A stretch of DNA of 64,000 bases from Tautonia plasticadhaerens (GCF_007752535.1 NZ_CP036426.1:8308001-8372000), one strand, 5' to 3'. Positions 1 through 8,887 are shown, counted from the first letter of the stretch. Notes: generated by a model not told the origin, from the sequence alone. Numbers and translations: made by a program.

Positions 1-1828
1 TGGAGGAGCGGGTGGTGGTCGCGCCCTCGCCGCCGATCAGGACGGTGGGCTCGGCCTCCCGGGCCGGGACCTGGAGGAAGTCGCTGGTCAGCTCGGCGTT
101 GGTGCTGATCTGCCCGGCCCGGTTGGCCTTGGCGATGATCTCATAGCGCGCCTCCTCGCCCGGGGCGAGGGTCTCGATCGGCTGGAAGGTGACCGCCTGG
201 CCGTCGTTCTGGGCCTGGGTCTTGCCGTCGGCGCTGACGTACTCGAGCGAGTCCGGCAGGGTGACGGTCAGCTGGACGTTGTTGTCCGCGCCCGAACCCT
301 GGTTGATGACGGTGAGCACGTAGTCGACGTTCTCGCCCACGGTGACCTGGTCGTAGCGGTCGACCAGCTCCAGCAGCAGGGCCGGGAGCGTGACGAGTTC
401 GACGTCGAGGTTGGCCGAGGCGGAGGCGTACTTGCGGACCTCCTCGTCGGCGCACATCTCGGCGTCGGCACACCGCGAGGTGACCTCGGCGACGTGGCGG
501 AAGCGGTAGGACTCCGAGCCCTCGCTCTGCTGTCCCTGCTGCGCCTGCTCGCCCTGGGGCTGCCGGGCCTCGGCACCCTGGGGGACGCGGTTGAGGTTGA
601 CGGTGAAGCTGACGGCGGTCTCCTGGCCCGGCTCCAGCGTACCGATGGCCCAGGTCAGGGTGCGGTCGTCGGCCTGCTTGGGGTCGACGGAGTTGAGGCT
701 GGTCCGGCTGGTGCGGATCAGCCGGGTCCGCTCGTCGACGTCGACCTCCAGCACGGTGTCGAGCGCCGGGCCGTCGCCGTCGTTGCGGACGGTGACCCGG
801 TAGGTGGCCGGCTGGTTGAGGTACTGGGCGTCGGGGCCCTCCAGCTCGGTCGAGAGCCGGGCGGCGACGACCTGGGTGGTCGGGCTGTTGGACTGGGCCC
901 GCAGCTCGCCGCTCTGGGCGACGGCCCGGCTGGTGAACCGGCCGGTGCGGAGGGCGCACAGCTCGACGTCGAATTCCTCGGTCTCGCCGGCGGGCAGGTT
1001 GCCGATCTCGCGGCGGATGGCCGCCTCGCCGCCCTCGACCTGGAGGCCGTCGGGCAGGTCATCGGAGACGACGACGTTCTGCACGTCGGCGGTGCCGGTG
1101 TTCGTCACCGTGTAGCGGAACCGCAGCGGCTGGCAGATGTCGGCCCGCTCGGGCACGGCCTTGGTGACCTGGATCTCCGGCTTGGTGATCCGGGTGACCA
1201 GGCAGACCGTCGGGGTGTAGGCGACGCGGAAGCAGACGCCCGCGTTCCCCTCCTGCTCGGCCACGGCCCGGATGCGGACCGTCTTGCCCTGGCCCGGGGT
1301 CAGCTCGCCGATCTGGATCCCCTCGCCCTGGCCCTGCTGGCCCTGGCCCTGCTGGCCCTGCTGGCCCTGATGTCCCTCGTGCCCCTGACCCTGCTGGGCC
1401 TGCTGGGCCTGCTGGCCCTGAGGACGCTCCTCGACGGGCACGTTGGCGTTGTCGCCGCCCTGCCGCTGGGCCTGCTGGCCCTGGTTCTGGGCTTGCTGGC
1501 CCTGGCCCTGGTTCTGGGCTTGCTGGCCCTGCTGGCCGACCTGGGAGCCCTCGACCGAGACGTACTCGGACCCGTCGTGACGAATGCGGATATCTTCGAG
1601 CGTGACGTTCTCGGTGATGTTCCGGACCGTCAGATTGTACTCGAATTGCTGTCCGACGCGGACCTCGGGCGGCGCCTCGGCGCGGATCATCAGCAGGCTG
1701 GACGACTCCTCGCCGGTCGGGAAGTAAAGGTCGACGTTCGACGACTGGGCCGTCGAGGGGGAGGCGGCGACCAGGGACGCGGCCACGGCCGCAAGGCAGG
1801 AAAAGGCGTGTCGTTTCAGGATGTGCAT
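1..1828 (-). CDS. Secreted DUF11-type repeat protein, C-terminus cut by the window edge
   Basis: The frame is open from ATG 1828 to the left edge, giving at least 609 residues with no stop. An AAGGAG site 8 nt upstream decides the start. Residues 1 to about 28 form a signal peptide (MHILKRHAF, then a hydrophobic stretch ending STAQ). The rest is a series of immunoglobulin-like modules with phrases such as VTNTGTADVQNVVVSDDLP and VTVRNDGDGPALDTVLEVD, typical of DUF11/conserved-repeat surface proteins. A linker made almost only of Gln and Gly (about 1320-1545) separates the first two modules, and a second Gln-rich stretch lies near 500-570. The likely role is structural or adhesive outside the cytoplasmic membrane; this is inferred from family knowledge. 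No enzymatic motif is visible. Confidence 0.85.
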   Translation of the reverse strand, partial: MHILKRHAFSCLAAVAASLVAASPSTAQSSNVDLYFPTGEESSSLLMIRAEAPPEVRVGQQFEYNLTVRNITENVTLEDIRIRHDGSEYVSVEGSQVGQQGQQAQNQGQGQQAQNQGQQAQRQGGDNANVPVEERPQGQQAQQAQQGQGHEGHQGQQGQQGQGQQGQGEGIQIGELTPGQGKTVRIRAVAEQEGNAGVCFRVAYTPTVCLVTRITKPEIQVTKAVPERADICQPLRFRYTVTNTGTADVQNVVVSDDLPDGLQVEGGEAAIRREIGNLPAGETEEFDVELCALRTGRFTSRAVAQSGELRAQSNSPTTQVVAARLSTELEGPDAQYLNQPATYRVTVRNDGDGPALDTVLEVDVDERTRLIRTSRTSLNSVDPKQADDRTLTWAIGTLEPGQETAVSFTVNLNRVPQGAEARQPQGEQAQQGQQSEGSESYRFRHVAEVTSRCADAEMCADEEVRKYASASANLDVELVTLPALLLELVDRYDQVTVGENVDYVLTVINQGSGADNNVQLTVTLPDSLEYVSADGKTQAQNDGQAVTFQPIETLAPGEEARYEIIAKANRAGQISTNAELTSDFLQVPAREAEPTVLIGGEGATTTRSS

Positions 1829-2074
1829 CAATTCAGCTCCTTCGGGTTGTTCGGACTCGAGAGACGCGTCCGGCGTTCGCCTCGGTGGGTCTCCCCGCCG
1901 GAACGGGTCCGGCCCGGGGCGTGCCCCCCCCTCTCGGCCGGAAGCCGACGGCGGGGGGGCGGGATCGCCCGGCCGGGGGGGCCGATGGGGCCGGCCGGCC
2001 GGGCATGATTCGTGGGGGGGGGTGGCCGGGTCGCTCGATGATGCGGGGCGACCCGGACCCGGACCCGGTCCGGC

Positions 2075-2317
2075 TCAGGAGCCGGCCCCGGGTTCCTCGG
2101 GGGCCTCGGACACCGGGATCTCGGCGTCACCCCCGGCCTCGGCGGGGCCGGGGCCGGGCGCCGGGATCTCGGTCTGGCCCGGCTCGGCCGTCGGCATGCC
2201 GGCGCCCCCGAGGTCGCCATCCTGCTCGCCCTCGCCGCCGCAACCGGCGACGGCACCGAACAGGATCAGGATCAGGCCCAGGCTCGGCCCGGCCATGGCT
2301 CGGAACAATCGTGACAT
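2075..2317 (-). CDS. Small predicted lipoprotein, 80 aa
   Basis: A short protein with an N-terminal hydrophobic segment (LGLILILFGAVAG) ending in a Cys that fits a lipobox (AVAGC, residues 22-26). The mature part is short, acidic and rich in Gly, Pro and Glu, with no recognisable domain. An AAGGAG site about 11 nt before ATG 2317 supports the start. It probably sits anchored at a membrane surface; the function is unknown. It lies downstream of, and on the same strand as, the surface-protein-like genes around it. A strong 13-bp stem (2340-2387) stands just upstream of its ribosome binding site. Confidence 0.7.
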   Translation of the reverse strand: MSRLFRAMAGPSLGLILILFGAVAGCGGEGEQDGDLGGAGMPTAEPGQTEIPAPGPGPAEAGGDAEIPVSEAPEEPGAGS

Positions 2318-2339
2318 CGTCTCGTGATGCTCCTTCTCA

Positions 2340-2387
2340 GGCCGTTTCCCGGACCAGGGCCCGGCCGCATCGGCCCGGGAAACGGCC
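2340..2387. repeat. 13-bp inverted repeat just upstream of the small lipoprotein gene
   Basis: GGCCGTTTCCCGG at 2340-2352 is exactly complementary to 2375-2387, with a 22-nt loop. It lies in the 301-bp gap (2318-2618) between two minus-strand genes and ends 22 bp before the lipoprotein start. It could terminate the upstream transcript or form a 5' leader hairpin; there is no T tract to decide. The rest of the gap holds smaller palindromes, such as one centred on TTCATGAA near 2420, and no gene. Confidence 0.55.
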
Positions 2388-2618
2388 GGGCGTCCGGTCG
2401 GCTGTCCGCAGCCGATGGTTCATGAACCGGTGCGAACTTGATGCCGATTCGGCGAATCGGATCGATTCTCTTCGACTTCTCCCCCGGATCGGGCCGCCGG
2501 GGGCGACCTCGCGGGGCCTCGCCGATCGGGGCCGCGAGGCCCCTGGTCTCCTGCCGACCAGGATGGCCAAGCCGGGCACACGGCCGGGCCCCGGCCCGCG
2601 TCACGATTCAACTCGTGT

Positions 2619-4949
2619 TCAATCGAGCTGGGGCTCGCCCGGTTCGTCGCCCACGGGGATTCTCGGCTCGCCGGGCGGCTCGTCGCCCGAGCCCGGCTGC
2701 TCGCCGGGGCGAGGCTGGTTGCTCCGGTCGCCTCCCCCAGGGGAGGGGCCCTGTTCCCCCCCGGCGGCGGGCGGCTCGGCGGCGCCGGTCGGCGCGGGCT
2801 CGTCCTCGACCTGGACCTCACCCCCCGTCGCCGGCTCGCCACCGACGGGGGGGACGGTCTGCGTGACGGCGTCGAACGCCGGGTCGTCGCCGGCGGGGCG
2901 GTCGCCCCGCCCGACGCCCTCCGGCCGCTCGGCGACGGGGATCCGCGCCGCACCGGCCGGGGCCGGCCCGGCTCCCTCGGGCGGGGGGGCAGGCACCGAC
3001 GGCCCGGGCCCGACGCCCCCTCCCGCCCCGTCAGGCCCGGCCTGGGGGGAGAGGGGGGCGACCTCGACGCGACGGACTCGGCCGTCGTCGCCGGACAGCT
3101 CCGTGGCCCCCAGCACGCCGCCGACGATGGCCGCGGCCCCCGAGACGGCCGCCGTGCCGAAGGCCCACCAGGCGGCGTCGGCGGCGACCTTGCGGATCTC
3201 CTCGGCTTGCTCCAGCGCCTCCCGGCGGACGCGCTTCAGCTCGCGTCGGGCCTTCGACTTCAGCTTGTCGGCCTGGGACAACGCCTCGTCCCGGACCGAT
3301 TCGAGCCGAGAGAGCAGGGCCTCGGCGTCGTCCTCGTCCAGGTCGGACCGACTGGAGGCGATGACGGCCCGCAGGGCGTCCCGGTCCATCGCCTGCCAGC
3401 GTGCCTTGAGCGCCTCGGCCCCGGCCTGGGGGTCGTGGAACAGCAGGGCGACGTCGTCCTTGATGCCGTCGTAGTCCAGCTCGGGCTGGCCGAGCGAATC
3501 GAAGTAGGAGCGCAGTTTCCGCTCGGCCCGGCGACGGACGGCCTCGGCCCCGCCCTCGGCCCGGGAGAGTCGGGTGTCCAGCTCGTCCCGGCCGGTGTCG
3601 GCCAGCCCGGTGATGGAGGAGACGACGCCCTGGACCGCGTCGAGGATCCGGTCGGCCTGCTCCGGGCTGACGTCGGATCGGGCCTCCAGCAGCGATCGGA
3701 CGGTCTCCCGGTCCATCATGGCGACCCGGGACCGCAGCGCGGCGGCGCCGGCCCGGGGCTCGGTGAACAGGCGGGTCAGGTCGCGCTTGATCCCCTCGGG
3801 ATCCAACTCGGGCAGGTCGGTGCGGCCGAGGTATTGCTCCAGCCGACGCCGGCCGGCCTCGGCGGAGCGCCTGGACTTGCCCGAGAGGCGCTGTGCGGCG
3901 TCGATGGCCGACTCGGCGGGGCCCTTGTCCGGGTCGGACGCCTCGGCCCGGGCCACGTCGAAGGCCTCGGAGAGGCCCCGGCGGACCGACTCCACGGCCT
4001 CGGGCCCGAGGGCTCCCCGGCTCCGGAGGTCGGCCACGACCCCCTCGACGTCGATGACCGGCCCGTCGCCGCCGGCGGAGACGGCGTGCAGTTCCAGGTC
4101 GTCCAGCAGGCCGGCGACCTGGCGTCGGACGGCGCCCGGGTCCAGGGGGCGGGGCTTCAGCTCCCGGAGGTAGTCGCGCAGGTCCCGCTTCAGGCGCTGG
4201 GCGTCGCCGTCCCGCTGGAGGACGTCGGCCACGGCCTTGGTCATCCCCTCGGCCATGTCGCTCGCCTGCTGCTTGGCCGAGGGCTCGAAGAGCGACGTGG
4301 TCGCCGAGGCCACCGACTTGAACCCGGCCATCGCCGTGCGGATCAGCGAGCCGACGGCCGAGGTGATCGCCATGCCCTCCATCGTGGTGAGCAGCGTGTA
4401 GAAGAGGCCCCAGGTGGTCAGGCCGATCAGGGCGCCGAGCAGGGCGTTGACGGGACCCTGCACGTCGTCGTCCAGCGCCGCCTGGCGCCGGATCAGCCCC
4501 AGCTCCCCGGCCAGCCAGCAGGCGGCGAACAGGGAGATCGCCGTGGTGATCGCCGCCCAGAGGCCGAAGGCCCCGGTGATCTCCCTGGCCTCCTCGCCGA
4601 CCTCCTCGGCCGACGGCAGCACCGAGGCGTTCCCCCGCCGTTTGCGGCCGCCGGACTTGCCGCCGTCCTCCTCGTCGAGCGGGCCGAGCATCGAGATGCC
4701 GGCGGCCACCGACAGGCTGGTCAGCAGCAGCTGGAAGGCCACCGCCAGGATCAGCCCCACGAGGATCGCCACGACGATGTAGGAGGCGTCCGGCAGGTAG
4801 GGGACCACCGGGAACGCCGAGCCTCCCGATGCCGAGGCGGCCGCTCCGCCCTCGGGGGGGACGACTTCATCCCTCCCCGGCGAGCAGCCCGGAAGGGCCA
4901 TCATCGCCGAGGCGGCCAGCAGGGTGAATGACAGGACGATCGTGCGCAT
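2619..4949 (-). CDS. Large membrane protein with lipobox, three membrane segments and a duplicated helical module
   Basis: 776 residues from ATG 4949, chosen because it is followed at once by a signal peptide with a Cys (ASAMMALPGCS) and preceded by GAGGAG. Hydrophobic segments near residues 50-85, 125-150 and 165-200 are probable membrane spans. The middle holds two copies of a helical unit with matching phrases: LDPEGIKRDLTRLFTEP, then LDYDGIKDDVALLFHDP, each followed by a D-R-x(3)-LL/VI segment and a run of Arg/Lys-rich helix. A further hydrophobic Ala/Gly segment (AFGTAAVSGAAAIVGGVLGA) precedes a disordered Pro/Gly/Glu tail of about 170 residues. I recall similar repeated modules in cyanobacterial membrane proteins, but no function is known to me. 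Confidence 0.85.
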   Translation of the reverse strand: MRTIVLSFTLLAASAMMALPGCSPGRDEVVPPEGGAAASASGGSAFPVVPYLPDASYIVVAILVGLILAVAFQLLLTSLSVAAGISMLGPLDEEDGGKSGGRKRRGNASVLPSAEEVGEEAREITGAFGLWAAITTAISLFAACWLAGELGLIRRQAALDDDVQGPVNALLGALIGLTTWGLFYTLLTTMEGMAITSAVGSLIRTAMAGFKSVASATTSLFEPSAKQQASDMAEGMTKAVADVLQRDGDAQRLKRDLRDYLRELKPRPLDPGAVRRQVAGLLDDLELHAVSAGGDGPVIDVEGVVADLRSRGALGPEAVESVRRGLSEAFDVARAEASDPDKGPAESAIDAAQRLSGKSRRSAEAGRRRLEQYLGRTDLPELDPEGIKRDLTRLFTEPRAGAAALRSRVAMMDRETVRSLLEARSDVSPEQADRILDAVQGVVSSITGLADTGRDELDTRLSRAEGGAEAVRRRAERKLRSYFDSLGQPELDYDGIKDDVALLFHDPQAGAEALKARWQAMDRDALRAVIASSRSDLDEDDAEALLSRLESVRDEALSQADKLKSKARRELKRVRREALEQAEEIRKVAADAAWWAFGTAAVSGAAAIVGGVLGATELSGDDGRVRRVEVAPLSPQAGPDGAGGGVGPGPSVPAPPPEGAGPAPAGAARIPVAERPEGVGRGDRPAGDDPAFDAVTQTVPPVGGEPATGGEVQVEDEPAPTGAAEPPAAGGEQGPSPGGGDRSNQPRPGEQPGSGDEPPGEPRIPVGDEPGEPQLD

Positions 4950-5149
4950 GGTGGGGCGGCTCCTCGGGGCGACTCGGCGCCGGATGGGTTCGAATCGGGG
5001 CGTGACGGATCGACGAGGGAACCGGCCCGCCCGCCCGGTCGGTCGGTCGGGCCTCGGGCCGGTCGCCTCGATCGCGGCGGCCCCCGATCCGTCGTCAAAC
5101 ACGCAGATCGACACGAGCGAATGACATGCCGACGAGCCCGGGTCGGGCG

Positions 5150-5179
5150 TTGGCAATCGCCGGCGCGCGGGGCTAGAAT
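5150..5179 (+). promoter_or_regulatory. Predicted promoter of thiD
   Basis: TTGGCA (5150-5155), an 18-nt spacer and TAGAAT (5174-5179) match the vegetative -35/-10 pattern. The -10 box lies 60 nt upstream of the thiD start codon. No TPP riboswitch core was seen in the short leader. Confidence 0.55.
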
Positions 5180-5239
5180 CCGGCGGGAGGGGCCGATCAG
5201 GCCCCCCTCGGATCGGCCGAGAGTCGGAAGGGACCGGAG

Positions 5240-6097
5240 ATGCCCGAGCAGACCGTCTGCCTGTCGATCGCCGGCAGCGACCCCAGCGGGGGGGCCGGCA
5301 TCCAGGCCGACTTGAAGACGTTCGCGGCCCTGGGGGTGTACGGCGCCGCCGCGATCACGGCGATGACGGCCCAGAACACGACCGGGGTGCAGGGAGTCCG
5401 GCTCGTCGACCCGGCCTTCGTGGCCCAGCAGGTCGAATCGGTCTTCGACGACCTGCCGGTGTCGGGCGTGAAGACGGGGATGCTCGGCACCTCGGCGATC
5501 ATCGCGGCGGTGGCCGAGGCGATCGAGGCGCAGCTCGGCCGGACGCCGGGGCTCCGCGTGGTGGTCGACCCGGTGATGGTCGCCCGCAGCGGCGATCCCC
5601 TGCTCGACCCCAAGGCCGTGCTCGTGCTCCGCGACCGCCTCCTGCCGCTGGCCCACGTCGTGACGCCCAACCGGCACGAGGCGAGCCTGCTGACCGGCCT
5701 CGGGCCGATCGAGTCGGCCGACGACCTTCGGAGGACGGCCCTGGCGCTGTTCGAGCTGGTCGGCCGCCGGCCGGTGCTGGTGAAGGGGGGCCAGGCGATC
5801 GACGGGGCGCTGGACCTGCTGGTCGACGGCCACGGCTCCGAGTACCCAATGGCGATCGCCGGGGCCCCGATCGTCACCCGGTCGACCCACGGCTCCGGCT
5901 GCACGCTCTCGGCGGCCATCGCCGCCCTGCTGGGCAAGGGGCACTCGCTGCGGGAGGCCTGCTCGGGCGCGAAGCAATACGTCTACGGGGCGATCGAGCA
6001 CGCCCCCGGGCTCGGCCGGGGGCACGGCCCGCTCGACCACCTCTGGCTGCGCCGGATCGACGAGCGGACGAGGGTCCGGGGCGGCGGCCTCGGCTGA
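5240..6097 (+). CDS. thiD: Hydroxymethylpyrimidine/phosphomethylpyrimidine kinase
   Basis: This enzyme phosphorylates HMP and then HMP-P to HMP-PP for thiamine biosynthesis in the cytoplasm. The 285-residue length fits the family. The N-terminus CLSIAGSDPSGGAGIQADLK is the diagnostic substrate-binding start of ThiD, AITAMTAQNT follows, and the C-terminal anion-hole motif of ribokinase-fold kinases appears as THGSGCTLSAAIAA (around residue 217). ATG 5240 has a GGAAGGG/GGAG region before it. It stands alone, without other thi genes nearby, and has its own promoter-like sequence. Confidence in the family is high. Confidence 0.95.
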   Translation: MPEQTVCLSIAGSDPSGGAGIQADLKTFAALGVYGAAAITAMTAQNTTGVQGVRLVDPAFVAQQVESVFDDLPVSGVKTGMLGTSAIIAAVAEAIEAQLGRTPGLRVVVDPVMVARSGDPLLDPKAVLVLRDRLLPLAHVVTPNRHEASLLTGLGPIESADDLRRTALALFELVGRRPVLVKGGQAIDGALDLLVDGHGSEYPMAIAGAPIVTRSTHGSGCTLSAAIAALLGKGHSLREACSGAKQYVYGAIEHAPGLGRGHGPLDHLWLRRIDERTRVRGGGLG

Positions 6098-6118
6098 TCG
6101 GCGGGGGCGTCTCCCCAC

Positions 6119-6147
6119 TGGTCGGCCCGGTCGCTCGTCGCTAAACT
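6119..6147 (+). promoter_or_regulatory. Possible promoter of the Pro/Glu-rich protein gene
   Basis: TGGTCG (6119-6124), a 17-nt spacer and TAAACT (6142-6147), 65 nt before the GTG at 6212. The -10 is good; the -35 is weak. Confidence 0.4.
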
Positions 6148-6211
6148 CGGCGCGTCGCCGCTTGCAATCGCGGAGCAATCGGAACGTATGTCCAGACGGA
6201 AGGAGACAGAC

Positions 6212-7150
6212 GTGCGTCGTTCCCTGACGGTCCTGTTGTCGCTGGGCCTGGTGCTCGGCCTCGGCGCGATCCGCTCGCTGGTCGCGCAGGATGAGGAGCC
6301 GGCCCCGGCCGTGTCGGCACCGGAGGCCCCCCAGGAGGGCCAGGACGAGACCAAGGCCGAGGCCCCGGCCTCGGAGGCCCCCGCCCCCGCATCCTCGTCG
6401 AGCACCGACGAGCTGCCGCCGGAGGTCCAGCAGAAGCGGGAGGCGGCGCTGAAGGCCGTCGCCGAGCTGATCGTGGCCGCCGAGGAGGCCGGGCTGGTGC
6501 AGACCAACGTCGAGCCGCCGCCGATCCTCGACGTGCTGGTCCTGGGCAAGTCGACCGACAAGACCGACCTGGAAGCCGCCTCGGGCAACGCCGAGACGCA
6601 GGTCGGGCTGGTCAACCCCGAGGCCTTCGCCGCCTATTTCACCGGCTACGCCGAGCCCCCCGAGGGCCTGACCGCCCAGGCCAACGTCCGGATCCGACAG
6701 CCGAGCGAGGGGCTCAAGGAGTTCTTCGACAAGCGGGCCGACGCCCTCCGCCCCTACCTGGAGGCCGCCCGCTCCGCCTCCTCGGCCTCCCCCGAGGCCG
6801 CCCCCGCCGACGAGCCGAAGGCCGAGGAGCCCGCCCCGGCCCCCGCCGACGAGCCCGCCCCGGCCCCCGCCGACGAGCCCGCGGAGGAGACGAAGAAGGA
6901 CGAGGCCCCCGCCGACGAGCCCAAGGCCGAGGAGCCGAAGGACGAGCCCGCCCCCGCCGAGGAGCCCGAGGTCCCCGTCTCCCCTGAGCCCGCCCCCGCC
7001 GAGCCGAAGGAGGAGCCCAAGGACGAACCGAACGCGGAGGAGCCCAAGGCCGAGGAACCCAAGGCTGAAGAGCCGAAGGAGGAGCCCAAGGCCGAGGAGC
7101 CGAACGAGGAGCCTTCGACCGAGGAACCCGAGGCCGACGAGCCGAACTGA
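6212..7150 (+). CDS. Exported protein with a long Pro/Ala/Glu repeat tail
   Basis: 312 residues from GTG 6212, preferred over the in-frame ATG at 6188 because GGAAGGAG sits 6 nt before it and the signal peptide then starts cleanly (MRRSLTVLLSLGLVLGLG). Residues about 60-190 form a folded-looking region with a central part (VLGKSTDKTDLEAA...NPEAFAAYFTGY). From about residue 195 to the end it is a disordered run of short units such as EEPKAEEPK and PAPADEPA. The tail is highly acidic and proline-rich, suggesting an extended spacer in the cell envelope. No family was recognised. A shorter tail of the same style occurs in the gene at 60927-61631. Confidence 0.8.
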   Translation: MRRSLTVLLSLGLVLGLGAIRSLVAQDEEPAPAVSAPEAPQEGQDETKAEAPASEAPAPASSSSTDELPPEVQQKREAALKAVAELIVAAEEAGLVQTNVEPPPILDVLVLGKSTDKTDLEAASGNAETQVGLVNPEAFAAYFTGYAEPPEGLTAQANVRIRQPSEGLKEFFDKRADALRPYLEAARSASSASPEAAPADEPKAEEPAPAPADEPAPAPADEPAEETKKDEAPADEPKAEEPKDEPAPAEEPEVPVSPEPAPAEPKEEPKDEPNAEEPKAEEPKAEEPKEEPKAEEPNEEPSTEEPEADEPN

Positions 7151-7241
7151 TCGCGAGGGGCGGGCGGGAGCCAGGGCCGGACGCCCGCCCCCTGCCATCG
7201 GCCGAGTCGCCCCCCGAACCGTCTGGCTTGGAGGGCGGAGG

Positions 7242-7679
7242 ATGGCGTACTGGTTCGCGGGCTTCTTCGCGAAGCCGGCCGTCGACGCCCCGGGGGAACT
7301 GCCCGAGGATGCCGCCTGGCGGGTCGTCGAGTCGCCGTTCTCGGGGGTCGGGCTCCGGATGCCCGACCTCCTCGACGCCCGTCCCGAGGTCGTCCGGGTC
7401 CTGGAACTGGCCCGGGGCCTCGGGATTGACCGGGCCGAGGACTGGATCTTCCTCGTCTACACCTGCTTCGGCGGGCGGGTCGACTCCGTGTTCGGCCTCG
7501 GCCGTCGGGGCTCCAGGGACTTCGGCCCGATCGAGGAGGACGACGAACTCGGCAAGAATCCGGCCGAGGAGCGCCCGACTTCGAGGGCCTCTCTGGACCT
7601 GATGGCCGCGTTCGGGGTCGCCGAGGAGGACGCCCGGGACTTCGCCCCGTTCCGCCGCGGGTACTGGGGCGAAGTTTGA
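7242..7679 (+). CDS. Hypothetical protein, 145 aa
   Basis: A soluble-looking protein starting at ATG 7242 with GGAGGGCGGAGG directly before it. It begins MAYWFAGFFAKP and contains VYTCFGGRVDSVFGLG near the middle and FRRGYWGEV at the end. There is no signal peptide, membrane segment or known motif. GC3 is high and regular, so it is probably a real gene. I do not recognise the family. Confidence 0.65.
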   Translation: MAYWFAGFFAKPAVDAPGELPEDAAWRVVESPFSGVGLRMPDLLDARPEVVRVLELARGLGIDRAEDWIFLVYTCFGGRVDSVFGLGRRGSRDFGPIEEDDELGKNPAEERPTSRASLDLMAAFGVAEEDARDFAPFRRGYWGEV

Positions 7680-7754
7680 CGGTCGATCCCCTCGTTCCCG
7701 AGGCCTCGAAGACGTCGACCCTCCCCAATTCGCCCCGTCGATCGCACCGTCGCC

Positions 7755-7783
7755 TTGGCAGGCCCGCGGCGGGCTGTTAAGCT
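7755..7783 (+). promoter_or_regulatory. Predicted promoter of the diadenylate cyclase gene
   Basis: TTGGCA (7755-7760), a 17-nt spacer and TAAGCT (7778-7783). The same TTGGCA -35 as in front of thiD. The chosen start codon is 157 nt downstream, so the transcript would have a long leader unless the upstream GTG at 7817 is used. Confidence 0.5.
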
Positions 7784-7939
7784 GCCGGGCTCTCGGGGGC
7801 TCGGGAGCGGGCGGGCGTGATCCGGTCGGTTCGACGCGGCCGATCGGAGGCCCGGCGCGCCGGGCCGAGTTCGAAGGTCCGCCCGCACGTCCCTCTCCCT
7901 GCCCGACCAGCCAAGGCCCGGCCCGGGGGTCCGATCGCC

Positions 7940-8887
7940 GTGACGCCGCCCAGCACCCTGAACAAGGCGACGACCAGCCTGCTGGAGATGGCCTGCTCGG
8001 CCGTCGACCAGCTCTCGGCCGCCGGCCTGCTGCTGCTGCCGGACGGCAACCTCGACTGGGAGTCCGTCCGGGAGGTCGCCGGCCAGACCCGGGTGCTCGT
8101 CGCCGTGTCGGAGCGGCAGATGGAGGCCGTCTCCGGCGCCGGGCTGGTACCCGTCGAGGTGGAGGCGACCGACGCGGGGATCGTCGAGCGGATCACCCTG
8201 GCCCTGATCGAGTCGGTCGCCAACGACCTGCTCCGCTCCGGGGCCCGGATCGTCGTCGTCTACGCCGCGTTCGACTCCGAGCTGGACTCCATCAGCACGA
8301 TCCGCCTGGGGGAGCGGCTGGAGCGGCTCAGCTCCCGGGACCTGAGGGCGCTGGAGACGAGCGTCCCGTTCGAGACGCTCAAGGCGATCGTGGACATCGC
8401 CGTCGCCGTGGGGCGGGAGGGGCGCGAGGGGAAGCCCGTCGGCACCCTGATCGTCGTCGGCGACACCCGAGAGGTCCTCTCCCGGTCCCGCACCCTGGGC
8501 TTCGACCCGGTGAAGGGTTACAAGCGCAAGGAGCGGAACATCCGGGACGCCCGGGTCCGGGAGGCGATCAAGGAGATCGCCCAGCTCGACGGCGCCATCG
8601 TCGTCTCCCGGGACGGCACGGTCGAGGCCGCCTGCCAGATGATCGACGCCCCCACCGCCGGGCTCTCCCTGCCCAAGGGGATGGGCACCCGGCACTGGAC
8701 CGCCGCGGCGATCACCAAGGTCACCACCGCCGTGGCCGTGGCCGTCAGCGAGTCGACCGGCACCGTCCGCCTGTTCCAGAACGGCGAGCTGGTGCTCCGG
8801 ATCGCCCCCATCGGCCGCGCCCGGGCCCTGAAGTGGACCGAGCCCGAGACCGAGCCCCCTCCCCCCCGGGCCGAGAAGGGGGGCTGA
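7940..8887 (+). CDS. Diadenylate cyclase (DisA_N/DAC domain), c-di-AMP synthesis
   Basis: The C-terminal half carries the DAC signature: LDGAIVVSRDGTVEAACQMI (DGA motif) followed by GTRHWTAAAITK, the position of the RHR motif. Family members join two ATP molecules into c-di-AMP. The end (STGTVRLFQNGELVLRI) also fits DAC proteins. The N-terminal part (about 130 residues) is a Rossmann-like region with LLLLPDGNLDWESVREVAG and no membrane segment, so the protein looks cytosolic, like archaeal DacZ rather than CdaA. GTG 7940 gives 315 residues; an in-frame GTG at 7817 would add 41 Arg/Pro-rich residues with poor codon bias, so I prefer 7940. The second Arg of RHR is Trp here. Confidence 0.85.
   Translation: MTPPSTLNKATTSLLEMACSAVDQLSAAGLLLLPDGNLDWESVREVAGQTRVLVAVSERQMEAVSGAGLVPVEVEATDAGIVERITLALIESVANDLLRSGARIVVVYAAFDSELDSISTIRLGERLERLSSRDLRALETSVPFETLKAIVDIAVAVGREGREGKPVGTLIVVGDTREVLSRSRTLGFDPVKGYKRKERNIRDARVREAIKEIAQLDGAIVVSRDGTVEAACQMIDAPTAGLSLPKGMGTRHWTAAAITKVTTAVAVAVSESTGTVRLFQNGELVLRIAPIGRARALKWTEPETEPPPPRAEKGG

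Noticed and set aside
494-2008. Long plus-strand reading frame (Leu/Gly/Ala-rich)
   Set aside because: It is antisense to the DUF11 gene, which has a ribosome site, signal peptide and domain structure. The Leu richness only mirrors the Gln/Gly linker codons.
3207-4931. 574-codon plus-strand frame
   Set aside because: Mirror of the membrane protein at 2619-4949; no start signal or domain.
5180-5239. TPP riboswitch before thiD
   Set aside because: The leader after the predicted promoter is only about 55 nt and lacks the CUGAGA and ACCUGAUC boxes.
4901-7198. 765-codon minus-strand frame with Leu/Gly repeats
   Set aside because: Antisense of thiD and the Pro/Glu-rich gene; its repeats are the complement of the GAG-CCC tail.
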